From Chryseobacterium indicum (GTDB lineage Bacteria; Bacteroidota; Bacteroidia; Flavobacteriales; Weeksellaceae): DNA of 64,000 nucleotides. The stretch is taken from assembly GCF_021504595.1 (NCBI RefSeq), contig NZ_JACSGT010000002.1, positions 496,001 through 560,000 of the forward strand. The letters run 5' to 3'. Every line of letters starts with the position of its first letter. The stretch's first letter is position 1. Below the pieces are notes generated by a model. That model worked only from the letters and a program-made list of their open reading frames with translations, had not been told where the DNA came from and searched no databases. Position numbers and translations under genes: made by a program. This document shows, in pieces, positions 34,095 to 42,762 of this stretch.

Positions 34095-34643
34095 TTAAAA
34101 TTTCAGGTTTCCTGTGGCAACAAGAACAACAAACAGTAATAATACGATAGATACAGCAATAGAAATAATATAGTAGGTCGTGGCTTTTTTGGAGATTCCA
34201 AGCATTTCTCAGTACATCGCAGTGATCTGGTTTTTAGCTTCCTGTTGGTTCATCAGCAGTTGCGAATTGTTTTCTTTATAAAACTCGATGATCTGATTGT
34301 TGGATTTGATTTCTTCTTCCTGTTCCTTGATTTTGAGTTGTAGCATAAATTTTTCCTGTACAAATTCTTGGGCTTCTCACTCCTCTGCTTCGGGATTTGT
34401 TTTTGAGGCATGGGAATTAAATGGAGTTGATGGTTGATTATAGTGGGAATTCTGAATAAGATCTTCTTTGGTTTTCCCAAGTGCCTGCATAATCTTTTCA
34501 AAATCCTCTGCCCTGATGTAGGAAATTTTTCATTTGTCGTTAATTTTGGTACGCATCTGAATGTTGAGCGATTTCACATACTTGTAAAAGCTGGTGTTTC
34601 CGATACCGAGCATGGCTTGTGCTTCTAATTTGGTATATTCCAT
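34095..34643 (-). CDS. Helix-turn-helix protein with membrane anchor and three in-frame TGAs (recoded)
   Basis: A 182-residue protein in one frame from ATG 34643 to TAA 34095. The N-terminus (TKLEAQAMLGIGNTSFYKYVKSL) is a MerR/excisionase-like helix-turn-helix, followed after TGA 34530 by ISYIRAEDFEKIMQALG. A Glu-rich coiled coil with TGA 34377 comes next, then TGA 34209 and a single C-terminal membrane helix (TYYIISIAVSIVLLLF). Read with the standard code it would fall into four fragments, two without a start. The design suggests a plasmid partition or segregation protein tethered to the membrane (inference). Confidence 0.65.
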
Positions 34644-35216
34644 TATTTTTTCTTCTATGAGATAAAATACAGCCCTCTAACTAAAAGTTATCACTCCCCT
34701 GAAAGCGTTTATCATAAAGCGTTTTCATCTTTATCCGCTATAGAATATTCGGGATCGTTCATTTCTAAACGAAGCAGGGATCATCCGTGATCCGTGCTGA
34801 ATACCGAAGGATTCAGGGATGGAATACGGGCTGAACCATGTCCGAATGAAGGGGAGCGTGGCACTGGTTAAAGTATGAGTAAATAAAACAGAAAATCAAG
34901 TGAATTTTAGGGTATCCACCCGAATAAGGATTGAATTCACAGGACATTACCACGAATACAACCTTATTTGTGCGTGTTCACACTGAATGCACCCACGAAC
35001 CACGAAGGATAAAGTAAGTGAATACAGCCAATATTATTGTATCGCAAAACATAGGTATTAACATATAAAAGAGAGGAGTGGATACTTGGATTTTGGAGTA
35101 TCCACTATGGACGATGCCGTATTCAGTCGTAATGTAAAGAAGTTCTTCTTTTAATTAATGATAATTAAACTGCAAATAGATAATTGTCAAGTCAATTTTG
35201 AAATTAATGCAACAAT
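34644..35216. other. Structured non-coding region
   Basis: No ORF. Several hairpins: GATCA-TCCG-TGATC near 34780, CTGAAT-8 nt-ATTCAG near 34798, and a nine-pair AGTGGATAC...GTATCCACT near 35075-35107. GTATCCAC occurs a second time near 34912. CACGAA repeats lie around 34960-35000. Candidates are a single-strand origin, a transfer origin or an antisense RNA; no tRNA fold was found. Confidence 0.5.
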
Positions 35217-36293
35217 TTATCAATGTAACAGCTTAAGAAACCGCTGTTTCTTCATTTCGAGAGCTATTCCAGCCGTCATCAATGGAGGAACACTCATTCC
35301 GCAGACATAACGGGTGGATATGTTACAGAAATCGAAATCTCCCGGAAAACTGCTCATGCGGATATATTCGGTATCATTCAGATTGCGGGCTTCGTTGTAG
35401 TACAACGTAGCTCAGGAAGAGGTTAAGGTTCAGGGAACGGTATTGTCATAGAGGATGTAGGTGCTGAAGAATGCATTATGGGTATTCAGGTTCCTGTATC
35501 TGGCATCGGCAAACTTTAAATTCTGATCTCCGTATTCTACAAACGGTCGTCTTTTTTCGATGGAGGGTCGCAGAGGAGCATGGGTAGTAGAATTTCTGTC
35601 GGCAATGGCTCCAAAATATATAGGAGATTCATTGAAATTTAATATTAATTGGGGGAGTTTCAGTTTCTCTTTTCTTGCAATAAAGAAGATGCGTTCACGA
35701 GCTTGTGGAACTCCCATCGTGGCGGAATTCAATCTGAAGATTTGTACTTCATATCCTAAATTTTCCAATCTTCCATATACTTCAATGGCATATTTATTGG
35801 CTCTTCACGAAATCAATCAAGGCACATTTTCCATCACAACTACTTTGGGTTGGAGTTTGGCAACGGTCTCGCAGAAAACAAATACCAGTTCGTCCAATAT
35901 TTGTTTTTTCTGACCTTCCTTAAATACCTTCTCTTTTCCCCGACATTCTTCACGCTTTCATGACATGGAAAAGGCACTGCAAGGAGGAGAACCGTCCAAA
36001 ATATCCAATTCGTAGAGTTCTTTAGGCAGGTCGTTTCTCCTGTTAAAGTCTCTGATATCCTCATGGTAGAAGTATTCGGGGGAGTGGTTGGTTTGGTAAA
36101 TTTTTGTCATTTTGTTGTCGATTTCTACACCACCCAAATGATGAAACCCTGCGAGTTTGTATCCCATAGTAGAACCACCTCCACCTACAAAGGTTCAGAA
36201 TACCTTTAAAGTTCAGGTTTTATGGTGCAGATTGTTCTTGCAAGGTTTGGGATAATCTTTTGCTAAAGTTCGGTTGTAGGATAAATTTTTCAT
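35217..36293 (-). CDS. DNA (cytosine-5-)-methyltransferase with eight in-frame TGAs (recoded)
   Basis: A complete C5 methyltransferase in one frame from ATG 36293 to TAA 35217. Motif I is GGGGSTMGYKLAGF, motif IV LDGSPPCSAFS with the catalytic Cys, motif VI ENV, then ATMGVPQARERIFFIA (motif VIII) and YVCGMSVPP near the end. TGAs sit at 36213, 36195, 35958, 35817, 35805, 35430, 35412 and 35220 (last one directly before TAA). Family patterns expect Gly in ENVxGLIxG (35817, 35805), in SMSG (35958) and in TLTSSG (35412). Two CGG codons (35940, 35241) stand where I expect Trp. No TAA, TAG or frameshift occurs. It probably modifies the plasmid against restriction. Confidence 0.85.
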
Positions 36294-36390
36294 AGTTTTT
36301 TTTGATTTTGTTAATGGATAATTCTTCGTTTTTGAAGGCTTTTTGTTTTTTTCTTGGTTTGATAATTCTGCGGAGATTTCTTTTATTCAT
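36220..36390 (-). CDS. Possible 56-residue basic peptide overlapping the C5 gene start
   Basis: An open frame (MNKRNLRRIIKPRKKQ...) ends 74 bases inside the methyltransferase gene in another frame. It is Lys/Arg-rich with no known motif. It could be a leader whose translation is coupled to the methyltransferase, or chance. Confidence 0.25.
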   Translation of the reverse strand: MNKRNLRRIIKPRKKQKAFKNEELSINKIKKNYEKFILQPNFSKRLSQTLQEQSAP

Positions 36391-36489
36391 TATTTAAAAA
36401 TTAAAGGATTAAAAAATTTATTTGCTGTAGGCAGAAAGCTATAAGCAATAGGCAATAGGCTTACCGCTTATTGCCTAAAGTCTATGGCT

Positions 36490-37341
36490 TTAAATCGGAT
36501 AATTTGCCACCAAGACTTCGGTCTTTCTTTTGGAAGTTCCTGATTGGCTTTTATGGGAAGCTGACAAAGGCTGGTTAAAGGTTTTTACATACCATCCGTA
36601 CTCTTTAATAAAGATATCCAGTATTTTAGAAGGGTAGTTACTGAGCAGGAATTTTCCTTTGACCTGTGATAGCACCGTAAGATCACGGATAAAATCGTCT
36701 TCATGATAACCGCCATAGTGTCCTTGATTGGTATCAATATACGGCGGATCTGCATAAATAAAGGCATCTTCCCTGTCCCTCGACTGGATCACACGATGGG
36801 CGTGGTTCTGCTCGATCTGAGTAAAGCGGAGACGTTCGGTCATCTTTTCTTTGAAGTTTTCAATTTTATTTTGGAATACAGAGGCACATTTTTGTGATTT
36901 ATCATAACCCCGACTTCCGACTTTTGAGCAGAATCATTGGTTACAGGAAACATAAAACGCCCAGGCCCTGATGACAGGATTTTCGGCAAACAATCGTGGA
37001 GTCTCATAGATAAACAAGGCTTTTTTGTAGGTCTCCCTGCTGTGCAAAGTGGATTCTATTTTTTCGTGGAGTGCCTCGTATTGGGTCTTCAAAACTTCAT
37101 AAAAATTAACGACATTCATATTTACATCGTTGATGATTTCAGAAGGAGCTGGTTCTTTAGCCCGAAAAAGTGCACCGCCTCAAAAGTAAGGCTCTATGTA
37201 GATTTTATGCTCCGGTATGAGTGGAAGGATTTCTTTGAGCATATTCTGTTTGCCTCAGTAGTAGGAGATCGGAGTTTTTAATTTGGGTTTTAGTTGTTGG
37301 TTTTTAGTTTCTGGTTCTTGCTGTTCATTTATTGTGTTCAT
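36490..37341 (-). CDS. DNA adenine methylase (Dam-like) with three in-frame TGAs (recoded)
   Basis: A 283-residue N6-adenine methyltransferase, one frame from ATG 37341 to TAA 36490. TISYY-[TGA]-GKQNML is the YxGGK AdoMet motif, with TGA 37255 as its first Gly; IEPYF-[TGA]-GGALF is ExxFGGGA with TGA 37180 as Gly. The catalytic motif is ADPPYIDT. A third TGA (36934) follows SCNQ. Both CGG codons (37162, 36910) stand in LF-x-AKEP and GS-x-GYDK, where I expect Trp. Without readthrough none of the pieces is an enzyme: the AdoMet and DPPY motifs lie in different fragments. This gene is the strongest evidence for UGA as glycine. Confidence 0.88.
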
Positions 37342-37504
37342 TTTTGCTTTTTGTTTAGGAAATAAATGTTCTAATCATCGCAAAATCAAAATCCAAAATT
37401 CCATCGGAGAAATAATCACCGATATTTTTAGGTTGCGTTTTTCCGACAGAATGATTTTTGCGATGGTATTACACGAATAAAAATTATAATGGTTCTAAAA
37501 GCAA

Positions 37505-37531
37505 AATAGCCCAAGCAAGAACTGGGGCTAT
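37505..37531. terminator. Hairpin terminator
   Basis: AAATAGCCC and GGGGCTATTT pair around a ten-base loop. A second hairpin, GGAATG-AAAAA-CATTCC, follows at about 37548. They separate the recoded block from the standard-code plasmid genes to the right. Confidence 0.7.
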
Positions 37532-37590
37532 TTCATACTTCATGAGTGGAATGAAAAACATTCCGTGCCTTTGAATACCAAAGGCGTTGT

Positions 37591-38127
37591 TTACTTTTTT
37601 TCCGGTTTTTTATCATCCTGTTTCTTCTCTTCAGGCTTTTTGTCTTCGGGTTTCTGACCTGAAGGTTTCGGAGATTCCGAAACTTTAGCTTGGGGAGTTG
37701 TAAGGATGTTTTCTGTTTTGGGAGCAGATTCTGATTTTTTCTCCGTATTTTCAGCTGGTTTCTGTTCTGTGTCTGTCTTGGTAGAAGATTCAGAAATATT
37801 TTCAGCAGAGGAGTGTACCTTGGAATCCATCCATTCCTGAAGGGTGGGAAGCTGTAAGGCTTCTTTGCTCCATTTACCCATCACATAGAAAATAATACTG
37901 TAGTCGTCCCCAATTAACTGGAGGAGTTCTTCGTTCTCAAGTTCTACGAGACTGTATTCTTCTGGGACTTCCCCATCGAAGTTGTGGGTAATAATTTCAA
38001 TCAGTTCTTTCCTTGAAAAGAATTTTACCATTTCAGGGCTGATTAACTGATACTGTGGCTCTGTTTTAGAGCGGTCTTTGAGCACCGATGAAAAGATTTT
38101 CAAGAGTGCCGTTTTGTTTTCGTTCAT
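37591..38127 (-). CDS. Hypothetical plasmid protein with Lys/Glu/Pro-rich tail
   Basis: A 178-residue protein. The first 110 residues carry SRKELIEIITHNFDGEVPEEYSL and GDDYSIIFYVMGKW, shared with the gene at 39688-40284, so the two are paralogues. The rest is a low-complexity tail (EDKKPEEKKQDDKKPEKK). No function recognised. No in-frame TGA, stop TAA. Confidence 0.6.
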   Translation of the reverse strand: MNENKTALLKIFSSVLKDRSKTEPQYQLISPEMVKFFSRKELIEIITHNFDGEVPEEYSLVELENEELLQLIGDDYSIIFYVMGKWSKEALQLPTLQEWMDSKVHSSAENISESSTKTDTEQKPAENTEKKSESAPKTENILTTPQAKVSESPKPSGQKPEDKKPEEKKQDDKKPEKK

Positions 38128-38159
38128 AAATTAAAATTTTTGTTGTTAGACTTTTTGTT

Positions 38160-38459
38160 TTAGATTTTATTTTCTTTCGATTGTTCATACGAGAATATAA
38201 ACTTCGGATTCACTACTTCGTAGGTTTCCGTTGCATTCTTTTCATTGATCCATCCGTCAAAAGCGTTATAAGGCTTAAGCCATAAATGGGTAACAATACG
38301 TTCTTCAGCTTCTACGAGCTTGCATTGTGGAAGTTCTTTTTCTCTTTCGTATCCTTCGGGATCATTCCGTGAATAGTTGAGAATTTTAACCTTCCCTTCG
38401 GATACTTTCTTGTATTCGACAGTCCATACGGAGTCGATAAGCCTTTGGGTTGCCTTCAT
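38160..38459 (-). CDS. Hypothetical plasmid protein
   Basis: A 99-residue basic protein (MKATQRLIDSVWTVEYKKVSEGK...) with a beta-rich middle. It lies 32 bases upstream of its paralogue-containing neighbour and is probably co-transcribed. Nothing recognised. Confidence 0.55.
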   Translation of the reverse strand: MKATQRLIDSVWTVEYKKVSEGKVKILNYSRNDPEGYEREKELPQCKLVEAEERIVTHLWLKPYNAFDGWINEKNATETYEVVNPKFIFSYEQSKENKI

Positions 38460-38628
38460 AAGATTTTGTTTTAAATTTTTAGTTGAGTTTGTAGTACAGA
38501 GGATAACAAACTGCCGAAAGCCAGATTTTTGGAGTCAGATGTACCGACCATCATTAACAGAATTTCGACAGCTTTTAATGATTGATTAAGTAATAATTGA
38601 TGAATGATCAATAATCGATGATCATTGA

Positions 38629-38883
38629 TTATTCAACCAAGTGATCAAAGCCTAATCTTTTGTAGATTTCCATGTTGTGGTCAAAAGCTCCTTTGCAACG
38701 GTGGTTGGGTTCTCTGTTTTCGCCTTCCGTTCCGTGACAGATCTGGTGGGCTTGAAACAGTGTTCTTTTGATGACTTCATTCGCAAGTTTCATATCCTGA
38801 TACAGCCCTTTTTCATTGAGCTTAAACGGACACGTACTGCAATGTTTTTTCATCACGGGAACTTTCTTTGGGTCGATTTCCAT
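38629..38883 (-). CDS. Small Cys-rich protein, possible metal site
   Basis: An 84-residue protein with CSTCPF near residue 15, then HQICHGTEG and RCKGAF. Two Cys pairs plus His suggest a zinc or iron-sulfur site. Proteins with a CxxCPF start are frequent on Bacteroidota plasmids; function unknown. The palindrome AATGATCA/TGATCATT (38603-38626) lies behind it. Confidence 0.6.
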   Translation of the reverse strand: MEIDPKKVPVMKKHCSTCPFKLNEKGLYQDMKLANEVIKRTLFQAHQICHGTEGENREPNHRCKGAFDHNMEIYKRLGFDHLVE

Positions 38884-38931
38884 AGGATTGATAATTTGAT
38901 ACGTAGTAAATGACTGTTGATGAATGACAGG

Positions 38932-39108
38932 CTACTTGATAGGAATTCGGTAAATGATAATAAAGGCTTTTCCATCTTGGATGGGGATTATTTCCTCTAC
39001 CGATTTATTATCATCAAACAGGCTTCCGAGCATAAGGTTGATGAAGTCTTCAAATTCCAAAGGTTCTTCTACAAAGGTTTCCAAGGTAGCTTTTATGTTT
39101 GGCTTCAT
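38932..39108 (-). CDS. Hypothetical 58-residue protein
   Basis: ATG 39108 to TAG 38932, acidic, with a well-formed alternation of helix and strand (LEFEDFINLMLGSLFDDNK, AFIIIYRIPIK). It sits between two hypothetical genes in the same orientation and its length is standard for this region. Confidence 0.6.
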   Translation of the reverse strand: MKPNIKATLETFVEEPLEFEDFINLMLGSLFDDNKSVEEIIPIQDGKAFIIIYRIPIK

Positions 39109-39152
39109 CAAGAATCATAATCTGTTTTACGTAGGTTACAGATGCCACAGTT

Positions 39153-39599
39153 TCATTCTTTTAACCAAATTTCTCTCGCTTTATCAAACCCTACCCATTG
39201 GTGGTTTTCATCATGCCCTCTTGAAGCGAGTTCGTAACGGATGAGTTTTTTTAACGGAATTTTATGCTTCAAAATAAAGCGTAAAATTTCCCCGTCTGTT
39301 ACCGAAATCATGCCCATAATACTTTCCCAATGAGACAAAGGGTCTTCGTCCGAACGGATCTTTTGGATCTGTTCGTAACTTATTTGGGTATAATCTTCAG
39401 GCAGAGGATAGTGAAATTCCATTTCCAAATCTTTCAGCATAGGTTGGTTGGCTACGGCAAACTGATCTTCGGGAGCATCCAGTACGCCAAAGTGTTGGTT
39501 CTGGATTCTGTGTTTAAAGTTCAGCCAGACCGCCCTATCGATGGCTTTTTGCTGGTCTTCATAATATTCAATGAAGGGTTCAATTTTTTTGTGATTCAT
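39153..39599 (-). CDS. Hypothetical plasmid protein
   Basis: A 148-residue protein with an amphipathic helix at the start and the segment YELASRGHDENHQWVGFDKAREIW near the end. It ends at TGA 39153. If TGA is sense, the frame runs 20 codons further through a CGIC pair and a double TGA to TAA at 39093, overlapping the next gene. It is the only gene of the plasmid core (30.3-45.5 kb) that terminates on TGA under the standard code. Confidence 0.6.
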   Translation of the reverse strand: MNHKKIEPFIEYYEDQQKAIDRAVWLNFKHRIQNQHFGVLDAPEDQFAVANQPMLKDLEMEFHYPLPEDYTQISYEQIQKIRSDEDPLSHWESIMGMISVTDGEILRFILKHKIPLKKLIRYELASRGHDENHQWVGFDKAREIWLKE

Positions 39600-39687
39600 A
39601 ACTTAGTTGTTGGGTAATTGTTGTTGGTGTAAACTTGAAGATAGGATTTGTAATCCATCAACTGACAACGGGCAACTGACAACCGAT

Positions 39688-40284
39688 TTACAAGATCATC
39701 AATTTCAGTTCACTTGCCTGAATTTCATCTTGTGAAATCATGTCCGCCAGTTCTTCCTGTGCTTCCCACTCCGTTTTGTAATATCTGGATAAAGGCGGTG
39801 TGGTGTATTTGTCCTCTTCTTTTACAGAAGATTCAAATACGGCATAGAGAGACTGCTCAGTTCCTGCCTTACAGGATAATGCCCTGAAGTTGCTGTAATC
39901 GTACTCGTCCCAGTCTGCCAATATTTTTGTCATCAGATAATGGGTTTCGAGTTGGAGCTGGCACAGAACGTCATATACTTTCTGCGGAGTGATTTTATCT
40001 TCAATCTCCTGTTTCCATTTTTCGATGGTATAGGACAGAATATGGAAATCGTCTCCAATAGCTTCGTGAAGCTCCTGCTTGTCCATCGTCTCCAAATCGT
40101 AATGTTCGGGTACTTTATCCAGATAAAGCCACTTCAGAATACTCCGAAGTTCTTCTTTACTTAAGATATGGATGAATACAGGGCTGAGATTTTCGACCTT
40201 GTCCCTTTCCATTCTTTGCTGAAGCATTTTCAGAAAACATTGGATCAGGAGACGGTGCCTGTCTTGAGGTTTGAGTTTTTGCAT
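39688..40284 (-). CDS. Hypothetical plasmid protein, paralogue of 37591-38127
   Basis: A 198-residue protein. SKEELRSILKWLYLDKVPEHYDL and GDDFHILSYTIEKW align with the paralogue, defining a shared domain of about 70 residues. It has no charged tail; instead it has a Glu-rich C-terminus. Function unknown. Standard code, stop TAA. Confidence 0.6.
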   Translation of the reverse strand: MQKLKPQDRHRLLIQCFLKMLQQRMERDKVENLSPVFIHILSKEELRSILKWLYLDKVPEHYDLETMDKQELHEAIGDDFHILSYTIEKWKQEIEDKITPQKVYDVLCQLQLETHYLMTKILADWDEYDYSNFRALSCKAGTEQSLYAVFESSVKEEDKYTTPPLSRYYKTEWEAQEELADMISQDEIQASELKLMIL

Positions 40285-40325
40285 TTTGTTTTAGATATTA
40301 GAAGTTAGATTTTAGAAATAAAAGC

Positions 40326-40934
40326 CTATGGCTTTTTGCAGAGGAATACAAATTCGTCTTCATCGGGCAGGTTATCCAGCGGAAAGCGTTGTTTAATTTT
40401 GACAGGGTAATAATCGCTGTTCCCGTCATAAAGAGAGAAAAAGCGGTCTTCTTCTGAAATCCCCAAAGTGTTGAGACCTTTGTACACTTCAAAAGCATTC
40501 TTATCAAAATCAATCACATACGCCCATTCGCAGAATAAACTGTCTTTTGCAAATTCATAATCATTGTCGGTGACAATTTCTTCCTCGTTTCGGAATTCCA
40601 ATAGCAGTTCGAGTAGTTGTCCTTCTTTCAATTTTCCGAATCGTTCACGATAGCGGAAAGGATACTGCTTTTGAAATTCTTGTTTCTGTTTTGCATTGAG
40701 GATTCCGTTTTCGCATCCGATGGAGTGCAGGAATTCGTCCTGCTGTTTCTGGTCTTCCTGATTCCAAAGACGGACTTTGGGCAGGGTTTCCTGTAAGATT
40801 TCAACACAGGTTGGTTCTTTCAGGAAGCGGAGGAGTGTGACTCCCAATGCTTCGGGATAACCATCCGATTGTTCATATCTTGCTACTTTCACTTCGTGGT
40901 TCTGTACCACTACTGTTAAACTTCTTGTTCCCAT
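40326..40934 (-). CDS. Plasmid/phage protein of the MGTRSLT type
   Basis: A 202-residue protein with the N-terminus MGTRSLTVVVQN and QSDGYPEALGVTLLRFL, matching a widespread phage and plasmid family that starts MGTR and has YRQxDGYPxGxG. Its function is not known. Stop TAG. It lies in the run of small plasmid genes between the methylases and the ATPase. Confidence 0.65.
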   Translation of the reverse strand: MGTRSLTVVVQNHEVKVARYEQSDGYPEALGVTLLRFLKEPTCVEILQETLPKVRLWNQEDQKQQDEFLHSIGCENGILNAKQKQEFQKQYPFRYRERFGKLKEGQLLELLLEFRNEEEIVTDNDYEFAKDSLFCEWAYVIDFDKNAFEVYKGLNTLGISEEDRFFSLYDGNSDYYPVKIKQRFPLDNLPDEDEFVFLCKKP

Positions 40935-41002
40935 AATTTTTTAGTGTTAATTGTTGATTTTTGTTCGTGTTGGATTAAGGAATTAATGATTGGATTCTCA
41001 GT

Positions 41003-41381
41003 CTATTTTACCATGTGAATGGTAAAGCATTCTCCGTCAAACATTTCTTTGAGCTCTTCTTTTAAAAGATCTTGGAAATCTCCTTTAAGCTCATCCTTAA
41101 GTTCTTTCAGATCACTTTCCAAATCATCATTGATCTCGTCTTTGACGCTGTCTTTGAAATCATTGTTAATTTCTTCCAAGACTTCTTTTTTGATGTCCAT
41201 CAGTAAGGTCATTTTTCAGTTCATCTCCGAGTCCCTCTTTAATGCTTTCTTTGAACTCTTCAGTCATTTCATTTTTAACGTAATCCTTCACTTCCTGCAT
41301 GAATTCATTTTTAATCTCATTTCTGAAATTTTCTATAAATTCTTCCTTAACTTCTTTTTTGATCTTCTTTTTTAATTTCAT
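41003..41381 (-). pseudogene. Lys/Glu-rich coiled-coil protein split by a frameshift
   Basis: Two overlapping frames: 41166-41381 (MKLKKKIKKEVKEEFIENF...) and 41003-41212 (LLMDIKKEVLEEINNDFKD...). Both consist of the same K/E heptad-like pattern, so they were one gene; the frame must change by +1 near the GATGGACATC stretch around 41170-41190. The cause could be a real indel, a sequencing error, or slippage. There is no TGA in the first frame. Likely function: unknown, all-helical. Confidence 0.6.
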
Positions 41382-41511
41382 TGTTTACAATTTTTGACGT
41401 TGGTCTTGTTCTTTCTTCCCCCGCACCCCAATAATGAAGATAGCCTGGGCTTTTCTTTCTCGGGTTTATTTTCTATTCATTGGTACATTGTTCCATTGGT
41501 AGCTTATTCCA

Positions 41512-41814
41512 CTATTCTTCTTGTTCGTCTTTTGGTTCGCAGTAATCGGAGATGGTAGCGATGGCATGATTGTAATCGTGTTTTTTGGCTTCTTCAAGCA
41601 CAAAGTCGATCTCTTCCTGTGTCCACTTCTCTCTTCTTGCCTGACGTCTGAAGGCTCCCATGATATAGAAGATATTGGCGTCTACGGTGGTCAGGTCCAG
41701 ATTGATGGTTTTGTCCACTTTTAGGACTTCCTTTTCAGAGGATGTCTTTTCAGAGTTTTGCGGATTCTGATCTTTGGTTTCCATTTTTTGGTTGTTTTCG
41801 TTGTTGATACTCAT
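41512..41814 (-). CDS. Small conserved phage/plasmid protein
   Basis: A 100-residue protein. A Gln/Lys/Glu-rich first part is followed by DANIFYIMGAFRRQARREKW and KKHDYNHAIATISDY, the layout of a widely distributed small family on phages and plasmids (N-A-F-x-I-M-G...DYxxxL). Function unknown. Stop TAG. Confidence 0.6.
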   Translation of the reverse strand: MSINNENNQKMETKDQNPQNSEKTSSEKEVLKVDKTINLDLTTVDANIFYIMGAFRRQARREKWTQEEIDFVLEEAKKHDYNHAIATISDYCEPKDEQEE

Positions 41815-42762
41815 TGGTTTTACATTTTTAAATCGTTATACATTTTTACATTTCACTTTTTACTACTTTCTTGTTATTCCTTTTTCGTGATTGCATTTTT
41901 TCTTTACACATTCCTTTTTCACTTTTTAATTTTTGCATTCATTTTGGGGTTTCTGATTTTTACTTTCCTTAGTTTTACTTTTTTCATCTTACTTATTAAT
42001 TCTGACTTTTGATGTTGTACTATAATTTTTACTTTTTCTTACGTTGTTACTTTTCAAATTTTCAGTCTTTTCATTTTTCCTCATTTTTACATCGTTCATT
42101 TTCTTAGATTTTCTTGGTTTTTCAGTTTTCTAATTTTCACTTGTCATGTTTTATTTCCTTTTTTTTTCATTATTCACTTTTATACATTCAATTTTTTACT
42201 ACTTTTCACTTTTTACTGATTCTTAGTTTTGTTTTTTTTCATTTTTTAATTCCTGTTTTTGGGTTCTTGGTTTCGTTGTACTTTCTTACATTTTACCTGT
42301 TGCATTTTTTTACATCTTACTTTTTTTGGTACTTTTTTCGTTCTTTGGGTTAAGAGATAAAGCATTTTTGTCGACAGTATTTCTTTACGGATATGCCTGT
42401 TTTAATTCAAGGGCTTCTGGTTGTTTTGGGCTTGACGAAGTTTTTTTTACAGGAGGAAAGAACAGACAACTTATTTTATCCCTGTGGGGATATACTGGCA
42501 CGGAATTTGTCGCTCTATCCCTTGTAAACACGGGAGTTTTCAAAACTCTTTAGAGGCAACCATACAGGCGATAATAGAGGCAATCAAAAAGGCGATTCCA
42601 AATCGCTTGACTTCTTGCCTTTCTCCGTCCACTTCTCTTCAATTGACTTGATTTTTTTGGGTACATCCTTAAGTACATAATTGAAGCGGAACGATATTCA
42701 TAAATAAACCACTCCACTCCGATAAACCATACCCTTTTGGTTTACCAAGCATCCGAAACGAT
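41815..42762. other. Strand-asymmetric low-complexity region
   Basis: From 41820 to about 42350 the + strand is almost pure pyrimidine plus A, built of variations of CACTTTTTAC and CATTTTTAC; the complement is a purine tract. Open frames on the + strand are compositional artefacts. The remainder to 42762 is more normal, with AAACC (42724-42728) and GGTTT (42739-42743) forming a small hairpin just ahead of the ATPase gene. Confidence 0.55.

Noticed and set aside
30791..37341. Reading the TGA-containing genes as ordinary pseudogenes
   Set aside because: Decay would bring TAA, TAG and frameshifts; 18 interruptions here are all TGA in unbroken frames, and several fall on invariant Gly sites.
30791..37341. 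UGA as tryptophan (Mycoplasma-type code)
   Set aside because: Dam YxGGK and FGGGA and the C5 ENVxGLIxG motif require Gly, and TGG codes Trp in the same genes.
38483..38600. Short minus-strand frame ending at TAA 38483
   Set aside because: Reads LKAVEILLMMVGTSDSKNLA and could be a small gene, but no start with upstream context could be fixed.
41820..42350. CRISPR array
   Set aside because: Repeats are imperfect, of variable spacing and compositional in nature, with no cas genes.
41758..42353. Phe/Leu-rich + strand open frames
   Set aside because: They are translations of the pyrimidine tract and contain no domain.
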